A stretch of DNA of 64,000 nt from Rachycentron canadum (lineage: Eukaryota; Chordata; Actinopteri; Carangiformes; Rachycentridae), in the NCBI GenBank assembly GCA_038496675.1, contig CM076654.1, positions 13,291,177-13,355,176 of the forward strand, in the 5' to 3' direction. Positions 51,001 through 62,317 of the stretch are shown in pieces (the stretch's first letter is position 1; each line of letters opens with the position of its first letter). The translations under genes and the position numbers were made by a program. A model generated the notes under the pieces. That model saw only the letters and a program-made list of their open reading frames with translations, did no database searches and had not been told where the DNA came from.

Positions 51001-54000
51001 ATTCTAGTTATATTTATTCGTGCATCATATCAAAACACTGATCTAATATTCACACCAGCTTTTTTTAATTAAAAACATCTTAAATTTATATTAGCAAATA
51101 TACTCACAGGACATTTCTTGTACTGCCACATTGTGTTCTAACAAAATAAGAGAACAGCTAGTACTAGTTTGTCTTCAGAGGAGTTCAGGTTATTGTCTAT
51201 GAGATGAATATTTAGAGTGGTGATGTTTTGGTCGTGACTCATGTTCTTTGTGTAACTTTAAGACATTTCAACATTAATATTGAGGGGAGTGTGCAGAAGC
51301 CTACTATGGAAAATCATAAAACAACAGGGCCTATACAACCTATGCCAAACTCATTTCAGTGCACCAACAGGCAAAGTGAGGAGACAGGAAGCCCAGGGCT
51401 TAAGAGCACAGCTGCTCGACTCAACAATGTCTGAAAAACGCAACAAAGCGATAGATGAAGTGAGAGAGGTGTTAAGGTAGAACAGGATGGGCAGACAGTG
51501 AACTGCACACACTTCATTGTTCAAAAAAAGTGTCACATAATCACATACAGACAGTATGAAGTAAGCTCTATTGGATTCTATTAATCTGCCATTTGCAATA
51601 ATTCAATAAAGATTTTTTTCCCCCCATCCAAAATCCTTCATCATTTGAACTATATGTTATACAGGCTGGTTTTGCTCATGAGTGGACTGAGCAATAATCC
51701 TATTAAACTGTAGTTCTTATTTACTGTCCTCACCACATATCATGAACAAATTAGTCTTGAGACAGGTTCAAGGACCCTGGGATACAACACATTCCTTTCT
51801 ACAGTTTCTGATGATGCAATAAACTCTCCCCACATTATATGCATACACAGATGCACATTGCCAATATAACACGTAGACTTGGCAGGCCAGGATGCAACTC
51901 ATCCATATGCAAATGTCGGGTGGAGCAGGCGCAAAGGAGAGAGGGGAAATGAGTCTGAGTGAGAGCGGCGCAGGAGCAAGAAGGGAAGGAGTGAAAGGAG
52001 ACTATGCAGTGAGGAATGCAGGAGAGAGGAGAGACGCTGGCGCTGCATTGTCTAAGGAGGTTGCAGAAATGTGAGCATCCATAGCGACCGATGACAGATG
52101 CTACAGAGAGGAAGACGGATGGAGGAATGACAGCTACCTCTAAAACATATAAGGAAGAAATGGCAGAATGAGGAAGGTTTTGTCATTGGACAGATGGACA
52201 GGAGTGTGACAGCTCCGTGCTCCTGTGCTATAGCTTTAGCCATAGCTGTACTGACCCTGGTTGAGTTTACTCAGGCAGCCCGAGTTGCAGAGGGAACGGA
52301 CCGTCCCAGGTTCCCAGCAGCTCCGGCCCTTCATCCCACTCTCTGCAGGGCTGATCCCACTCCACGCTCCCTGAGACGCAACGCTGCCCTGGGCCGCTAC
52401 ATAATCCCAGCGAGGGGGGGGCTGAGGCAGCGACTTTTTCTATTCAGCACTGCAGCATGCAGACACACACATACATGCATACACGCACACATACTTACAG
52501 TGCACACATGCAATGATCTGGGGAGCAATGCAGGGACTTCCTCTTGTAATTCCTATCTCCTCTCCTGCATTGCTTCCTTTCCTCCCGGAAACACACACAC
52601 ATATACACGCACACAGTCACACACTCAGCATACACACATTCACAAAGCTCAGTACATTTACAATTCTCCTCCACATGCTTCTCTCAGTGCAGTGCAGAAG
52701 AGAGGGAGTGAGAGAGGGAGTGAGGGAGGGAGGGAGTGAAACAGAGAGGAGATAGGACTCAGCAGCCAGCAGTCATCTACACAGCTAAAACCATAATGCA
52801 TTGCCTCCTCTTTGTTACCCGCCATCTGCTGCTTTTGTAGCGTGACGGCAAAAGTCAACTGTTTCAGTGAAGTTAAATAGAGGAGCTTGGATGAAGTGAA
52901 AGCTGTGTCTTCAAAAATGACAACATAAGGTGACATGAACGATGAAAAAATTTCAGAGGTTGTGACATATATAGTCAATGGTGCCACTAGAAAATGGACA
53001 GAGGGTCAAATATTTATTTCCTCTACTACTGGTTGATGTATACCTCCTTCCTTGTCCTGAATCTCTCCATAGTGCCGATCACCAGCCGTTGACAGATCAT
53101 ATCAAATCTGACCTCCCACAGAGAGGTCAGGGTCACTGAGCCAATACAGCACAATTCATGCTGTAGTTAGCCATGGGCTGCAGCAACACGTCTCACCTCC
53201 CCCATTTTCAAAGCAGGTGATAGTTATCACTTCAATATTACTGCCAGAGTTCATATCACACTCTACTGTAACTCAAGGTCACCTTAGCCACCTGAACCCA
53301 TGCACTCTCTCTCTCTCGAGTTAAATCAGTGTCTGTTAACATGTATGTTACAACATATCCATATAGTTTGAATCACATTGCAATTTACAGTATGACCATA
53401 TCCTGTTACTGTCTCACAAATTTCTGCTATCCTGTCTGCTCAGTTTGATTTATTTATTATTTATTTATTATTATTATTATTATTTTATATGTTACTGTTA
53501 TTTGATCCTCAAAATTATCATTATAACTTAATTTCAAGCATCTCAGACTCAGACAGACACAGGCTGGATGATAAACTAAATTACCAGTCTACCAGTTTAC
53601 TCTCACTGCAGTTTTTAGTTAATAGATTAATAGCCTGTATCCCATATGACTGAAATGAGAAAAGCTTTTCATTGTTTTAGATTGTATCATTCAGCTCTGT
53701 CCAGTTAAATGATCTCTGGTAAGTGTGTTCAAATATGTCTATTTTTGTTTTAATTATCTCTAGAAATAGAAAGGTTTGCCTTTTAACCTGGTATAATAAA
53801 TAACAAGCAATGCATTTTAGTTATCCAGGACAGCCTACATCTTGGATACAATATCACATGTAAAATCTCAGGACTGTTTTATGATGCAACTCCAGTTCCT
53901 TCTTCCATATGTAGCAGCATGGATAAAATACACAAAATAACTGTTATAATATCTGTGTTGCAGTGAGTCTGTAAAATATGTGATAACAGCAAAAATGAAG

Positions 54001-57000
54001 TAACATGGGAGGGCCACTGTAGACTGTAAGTGAGGTGAGAGAGAGTGCTGACAGGGAAAGATTCTTGGACTGTTAATAAATAACATCACCTAAATGTCCC
54101 GGGGCATGTTCAAAGGGGCAATGAAGCATGAAACTGCAATTAATTTTATACTTGACCTTCATCAATTCTTTTCTTCCCTACAATAAGTTGAACCATACAA
54201 AGAGAGGAAATGTGGCTGGTGAAAAGTAGCTATGTAACTGCTCATTTTATCATTGGCATTTTACAATACACAATCTTCTAGTCTGTTTTTTCAAGTAGTT
54301 TAATGGTCTGTTTTTCAATCTATTTTGTTTTCAGTCGTTACTCTTAGTCTCTATGATATTCTTTTGAAATCCTAAAGTTAAGTAGAAATTCATCGCCACA
54401 TCTCTGTTTATGTAATGAAGGACAGACAGTTGAAGGCCAAACCGACAGAGACAAACTAAGGAGAGAGAGTGTTTAAACAACACGAGTTACAGTCTCATTA
54501 AGCCAATTACTGCATTAAGAACCAGGAACCCAAACACTCCCACAGCCTGAATGCACAAGCACTGAGCTCATTAAAACCAGTTAAACAGCTCAGTTCAAGT
54601 GAGAAAGCTTTTTTTTTTTTCACCATGGGAAAAAACTTTTTTTTATTGTGCAATGAAGGGATTACACAAGGAGTTTAGACAAGTACAGGGACACACAAAC
54701 AGCCAACAGAGAATATACAAAGTAACACAAAAACACAAAGAAAAACAAAGACACATGACAAAAACTAACAGAGGAATTCAATGTCAGTTTTATATGATAT
54801 ATAAAGAGAAGAATCTAGTTTGTCAAGTCTAGTTTGAGTTTTGTCAATTTTGACATTTGTGGTTACGCATGTCAAATCTGTCATAAAATGACATTTTTAA
54901 ATCTGAATTTAAGATTAAAAACATTAGGCTGTGTCAGTTTCAGGAATAGCCATATACAGTAAATGTTATTGATCCATGCCATTATCCTAGACACAGTGCT
55001 GCCTCACTGTCACGGAGGCAACAGAAGACCACTTGAATGGAACTAGAAAGAAAGAAATTGACTGCAGTGAAATACAAGCCAAAACTGAGATCTCATAATG
55101 GATTCCTGTGGTGATAATAACCCGCTTTTCCAAAGGAGGTGGAAAAGCTTTAATTAACCACAAATGTAAGAGTTAAGAGTAACCACTTCCTGCATCAGCC
55201 TCTGGTGACTTGTGGACCATGCATCAACTTGATGATCACAAACAGACACAACACTTCATGTAAATTCCTCATGCACAGGAGTGAAATTACAGCTGACTCT
55301 TAATAAGCTGGGGCAATGAATCATCTAACCTTGCATACACTTAGTCTTTACAGACAGATCCACTCGAGTCCAAGTAGCATATTTGCATGGCAACTGTTAT
55401 TGGTGGTGGTGCAAAAATAAATATCTCTGCAAGTTGTGTCTTTAGCATTTTGAAGTTTGAGGAGTCTTGCACGCGTCTTTCTCATTCATATGCAAAAGTA
55501 GATTCTGTGATTCACATAACATAAATGTTATCGAGCAGTGTGGTCACAGATAGACACGATGACAACACAGTGTCTGACATATTATGTACTTATGTAAATA
55601 AAACCCTAGAAATGTGATTTTCTTGATTTCTTGACTCCAAGATGTGAAAAAGTATGTGAATATTACATTTAAAAAGTGCTAAATCTCCAACCATTTCCAT
55701 TGCTGCTGACCACAGCTGCAAGGATGAGTAGTGCTGAAGACCACTCATTAAAGAATAATTGCAGTTTCTGTGACATTTCTGGGATGTTTTGATTGTACAG
55801 TTTAATGGGCTTAAGGTCAAGACTCTGACCTTCAGACAGAAAAATTTAAGCAACCATAACCTGCTGTGGAAGGTGTATTTCTGTACCTCTTTTACTCATT
55901 ATCACATTGTGTGACCTGACCTTTCTTTCAGATTCAGACCATAATCAGATACCTCCATATTCTCCTGTACAAACCATTAGAAATTCATCAGATGCTGCAG
56001 GTTGTCCAGACACTAGACGCAAAGCTTGCTCCATGAATGTGAGTGTGAGGTCCTGGTGTTAATATGTTTTTCTTTGTGCTTCCAAATATAACATTGTCTT
56101 TTGTTAATCTTCTGTATTTTAAACACTGTTCATTAACCATGTTTTTTTGAGAGCATACTGTTCTTGCTTGAACACCACTGTTGTTGACTACTGAAAATAA
56201 ATAGCAGACTTAACATCCGTTCCTTGAGATTTAGAGCGATTGTTAAATGTGCTAAAAATTATTTTTGTTTTTCTTATCATCAAGCCAAACTGATTCTGGT
56301 GCAGACAAACTTGCATGAATTGCATCCATTATGCATGCCTAGGACTGTTTTGCCTGATGCAGACTGCTACCAACCCCGATCTAAAGCAACTCAAACATAA
56401 TGGAAAGACAAGTCAAAGACAACATGAAATAATTTGTTTTTGCCTTCCCTCCTTTTCTGATCATCTTCACCATTAGTTAAACATAGTCTGTCAGCCACAG
56501 AGCATTAACATGTGTACAAACAAAAATGAAACTATTCATTCTAACAGCGTTTACTTGCCCAGTTAAGTTGTTAAGCTCGACAACTCTGACATCATGTTTA
56601 CAAAACTCAGCCAAGAGCTTGGCTGAAACAAACACTCCATTAAAAAATTATAACTTTTGTTATCATCTCACACAGCCCATAGCATAAAAGGCAGCGTGAA
56701 CTAGTTTGAATGCATACTGCTCACAAAGACCTGGGCTTCCAACAGTGGTGGCCTTTACACAACTGCAAAACAATATCAAACCCACTGTGCCAGACTGTAA
56801 TGCTGTGAGACAAACACCCATAGATGACTGCTGAGGTAAGACCAGAAGTTGGCACAAACAGCTTCACCTGACCAGGGAAAAAGAGGTGCCATAACACAGA
56901 AATCCACTAAGCAGATAAAAGCTGGAGGAAAACGAAAAACTGAAACTGGAACTGAACCATTATTGTCTGATTTGACCGTTGTGCACAATATTCAACTAAT

Positions 57001-57402
57001 ATTATAATGACCTGCCTGTATCAGCGTTCTCAATTTCTCAACTTCTGCTCACTGCTGATAGAGCAGAAATGTGACAGAGAGTAAATGTCTGTGTCGCCTG
57101 GGACACAATGTGAGTTTAACAAAGAATTAGAGTTTCATGCAGCATACACCAGGTTACTGCACACACTCAAGTCATACAGAGCCATAGAAAGTAGATGAAC
57201 AAACAACAAAGAACAACACAATAATACCAATGGATTCTATAACAATACAGTGCTTCAATAGCACTGACAGCATGGAGTTAATATTAACACCATTTATAGA
57301 TCAATTTAACTGAGTGTAACTGCTAAACAAAAGCCAGGGTACTACAAGCATAATACAAACCTAATTATGGAGCTTAGACTCCCACAAACAAAATCATGTC
57401 AC

Positions 57403-57460
<58 letters not shown>

Positions 57461-57461
57461 N

Positions 57462-57530
<69 letters not shown>

Positions 57531-60500
57531 AAAGTGAGCACAACAGGAAACAGACTGATCATATTATTCTGTGGCCTCTTTTTAAAGGATGATATTTTCA
57601 TCTATTTTTTTCTGATCTAAATATTGAATGAAAATACAGCTGTTAAATCAATGCCAACCACAAAAAGTTGAACAACTATCACATATCATTATTTAATCAA
57701 CCTCTTTAGTATTGCTGATGTTTTCCTGTCATACTGTCAGCAGTAGTTTGTGTGTGAACCATCACATTCTTATATGAACAGGTAGAAATGGTCAGATGGA
57801 AATACTGTCCCTACACTGTCCAGATGGCCAAGAGTCCATTCAATATATATCAGCTAAAAAGGCCAGTTTGCCCAGTGTGCCTTCGAAAAACCAAGACAGT
57901 AAGAAAAAGAAAAAAGTGAACATTTAGATGGAGGGAAAAATCAAGTCATTAAGTTAGAAAACAGTTATCAAGTACAGTAAAAACAGGACAATGGGCTTGA
58001 TGAGTTTCAAATGTTTAGAATACACTGTAAACAACAACAAAATGTTTATTTAAAGGGCAAGTCAGACAGGTGAGCGAAGAACCAGGTGGTATGTAAGTAT
58101 GGGTCAACAGGGGTGGGTGGGACATGTAGTTCATGGAGGCAGTACGATTCCAGAAAAATCTAATGTATTGTAAGACAGCAAAGGTTTCATTTCATAGGAA
58201 CACTTCCCCTTTCTGTTCAAAGGGCACCTGGTCGAAACACATGACAAAAAAAGCAGATCCCATTTTTGGCTGGTAGATTACTTGGACAGACAGAGAGTGT
58301 TTATTAGCTTTGTTTTTAGTTGTAGTTCATTTTGCTGCTTCATCTGTCGTAATGCGTGTAACATTGCAGGAATGAACCTAAATCTTCTCCCTTTGTCCAC
58401 ATCTCACTTTTCAGAAGGGACTGAAATGATCCAGGAAATCGACCTCTGCTGGCACACACTTTTACATTCAATACAAACAAGGACAAGTGACTTGAGCCAC
58501 AGCCACTGCAGAACTAATAGATGAGGATGACAAGCATGCCATCTGTCCTGTCATAACATCTTTTCATGAGTTTAGACAGTAGCACTTCACATAGGATGGA
58601 GACTATAAAGCCAGTTTATATAAAACTATCTGAATATATAGGCTTAATATCACACATAAGTCTTTTCAAGCACTGATTATTTGCAGATGATAAAACACTT
58701 GAAATGCTGTTTTTGGCTCTACTTCAATTAATACAGTAGGTGCAATCCATAACAGTCAAGAGTGTAACAGACACTGTATCATAGTCTATAATCAGAAAAC
58801 ATTTTCCAATTTATTTGTATAAATGATTCAAATTATTTATAAGTCATGAATTTGTTGGTGGAAAGGAAGCTACAGTTACAGTTACACAGTATCTGAATTT
58901 ACTGTAATAAAACTAACCAATACATTATATACTTATATTCACAATTTGAGTCTCCTGCCCTACCCAGAAAGATTCAATCACCTGCTCACAATGCAAAACG
59001 TATGCAAAAGAGCAAAACAATATACAGCACTAAATGAATTTATACTAAATGTTCTGCTAAATGGTGAAAGATTTTTACATGTTACTTCCTTATCTCAATA
59101 ATAATTCTCCAATTTCAGTCTCAATTCACTTTAACAGTTTCAATGGCAATGTCTCTATTGTAACATTGAAAGTACAGATACTCCACTGTAAATCAGCTAA
59201 AATACACTTATGATATGCAATAGAAAACAAATACATAGCAACATTTAATCAACTTAACCACATTCACATGTATACATGCAAACACATGCACACACATATT
59301 CCTGAGGACAACACAACATAAAGAAAAGCCATGTACTTACAAGGAGACGCTGCCTTATTCCATTTCTATTTTCCCCAGACTTTGCAAGACAATAGCAATG
59401 TTTTACACAATAGAAAGAAATGGGTGAAGGAGCAAGAGTTGGACAAAGCAGAGGGTCATTCCTTTCAGAACTAAAACCTTGCTGAAAGAAAAGCAGAGTA
59501 AATGGCTTACGGAGAGAGAAGGGGAAAGAGAGGGAGAAAGAGGGAGGGGGCGGGAAAACCAGACAGCGAGTGAGAGGGAGAATCGAAGAGGGAGGAAAAG
59601 CAAGTGCCGGAGCAAACGTGCAGGGGGGGCAGCCAGGACCAAGGGATAGGGACAGAGAAGAAGGGATGGAAGGAAGGGCAAACGAAGCATGTTTAAGGAT
59701 GCATCGCTAATCTCAACTTCATGTCGTCCTCTTTCTAGCCCTTCTGTTTCAGGACCATGGACAGAGCACTTCACGTTACGAGTGGCGGCTGTGACACAAT
59801 AGCACAAAAGACAGAGAAAAACTATGGGATAAAAAATACAAAAGGTTTTGTAAACACTATCAGTAAATCCTGTGACTACCATTTTACTGGATTACATGAC
59901 CACAGTCATTTTGAGTTAAACCTCACTCAAGGGCTGTCAGATTGATTTACTGATCAAACAGTGATGCAGATCAATACACTGTTGTTCGAGAAGTAACGAT
60001 ACACATCAGCTTGCATGCTGGGCACATCAGGGTCAGGTGCTGATTCGCTGCTGCCTACCTCAGCTGTATCTGCCTCAGCTCAGCTAGACCCAGAGAAACC
60101 ACTGACTGGATGAATGATCCCAGTATCTTTGAATTTCTCATTTTTTTCCACTAACTTCCACTAAAGCTTTCCAGCTACCACTAAAATTCACCATGTAAGC
60201 ATATTTTCGCTTGTGTTAAATTCAAATAGGAGTGCATGCCAGGCATGCAAATTCAAGCCACCACTGGATAAAGAAATTCAATGGGCTGTGATCCCACTTT
60301 CACAAGCAGAGGAAAAAAAAAAAAAAAAAAAACAGGCAGGCAAACCCATAAGAAAGGTCATGTTGAAGTGAGGGGAAACACTGCCACCTACTGAATGTAG
60401 AGAGCTTAGACTTCTGCAAATATCTTCAGTAAACTGTTAGAAATCCAATCTAAACTCAAATTAAAACAAGACACACTCATCGAGGGAGTTTACCAGAGAA

Positions 60501-62260
60501 GGCTTGTAAATGGAAAGGCTGCCAATGAGACACCAATATTAATGAGAAATTCAAGTCATTAAATTAAGGTTCAGGTCAGTTGTACACAGAATTAGTCTTG
60601 TGGCTGGCAGATAGAGAGACTCAAGCATCAAGTCAATACAGAAATTTTAAAGGTATAAAAATGGAAAAAAGATTTTAGAAATGTGTCTCTAGCGATACAC
60701 AAGATGTGCCCGTTGTTTACACTGTGCTCTCCTGAGGAGATTGATAGGAGCTCTTTGTTCCACTGACAGACAGGGGAGGGCAGGTTAATGAATACAGGCA
60801 CCCTATCACTGATCCTTGTTTGTCTGACACCATGGACAAAGAATGAGATGCTCTGAAAGAACCTGGTGGCCAAATTATCCATAAATTTAATTTTGATGCA
60901 CTCTGACAACATATATATTGTACAGTCATTCAGTGACATATTAAAACATTACTCTCAATAACAGCTGCATTAGCAGATATCACGCAGTGTCCCTTTTCTC
61001 ACAGTCTCCTGAATCCTCCTCCCACAGACAGATTAGCTGTGAAAGGAACAGGTAGAAAAACCAAAGACACATGTATTCTGTCTCTAAGCTTTAAAGCATT
61101 TACTCGCTCAAAGCTTAAACAAAGTACAAAGAATTTATAGCTTATAAAATAAAAGTCTTATGTATGGCAGGCAATTATAACTCTAATTCAATAAATAGTA
61201 GAGATCTCAGGTTTTGCCTTTTTAAACAAAGTATTTGGTAAACAGTTTAAGGGTTAAGGGTTTCTGTTTGACAGTGATCCCAGAAAGCCTGAATTACAAA
61301 CTGTAGGAGGGTTAAAAGAAGTGGGCATTTAGCATCACTGAAGCAATCTGATCTGGTCGATGGGCAGACAAATGGTAACTGGCAGCTGAGGAATTACCAT
61401 GTCATATTATAAACATATTACAACTGGCCTTCTGTTTTTTGATGAAATGCTAATAGTTCAATCATTATATTAGAGCAATATTGTGGTTATACTGTAAGCT
61501 TATATATGGATTTTTTTCTATTAACTTTGTATGTCTACTGTAATCTAAAAGCTTTTGACAAATGCTTCATTTTAACATCATGTTGTTTAATGCTCTCAAA
61601 CAATATGATAGTTATCTGAATGATTAGGGCACATACCATATGGGGGCAGGTGTCCCTGGCTCCCCGTTTCTTGTCTATATTGTCAATAGTACATTTTCTA
61701 ATAAAGGCACAAAAAATAACCTTTAAAAAAAGCTTTAGCAAACCCTGTTGAGATGTCAAAACTATCTCAACTAAGGTTGCTCTTCATTCTCTCTCACTAC
61801 ATTTTCAACAGATACTGTTTTCCTTTAAAAAGGCATACATATCCCTACTTTTATCATAAAACTTACACTATGGATCCTGGTATTGACCCAGAAAATAAAA
61901 TTGATGCCAAACTGAAGAAAAAGATTTGTATCTTTCTTTCCACTCTGGCTGGTGACCTACTTCTCTTGTAACATACTAGAGATGTTGTGCAGAACATAGT
62001 CTAAATACACAAAGCTATGCTCTAGTAAGGGACATTATATAATGCTGAACACCAGTCCAGATGAACTTCACAACTGACTTGCAGCCAAAAATATGCATAC
62101 ACAAACACAAATACAAAATCACATACACACAAACATACACATCAAATACTGTGGGCTGTTCAATAGCCTAACCTTTTCAAAATACAAATATATAGGCATT
62201 CCTCTCCTGCTTACCGGAAGTGGCAAACTAAAAAGCACTCACATTCTCACTCTCTCTCTC

Positions 62261-62317
<57 letters not shown>

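Noticed and set aside
57374..57620. Open frames on both strands through the CA array
   Set aside because: They are simple translation of the dinucleotide repeat (His-Thr or Cys-Val runs).
59403..59882. 159-codon open frame on the minus strand
   Set aside because: It is dominated by Leu/Ser/Pro from a polypyrimidine tract and has no domain-like pattern or splice support.
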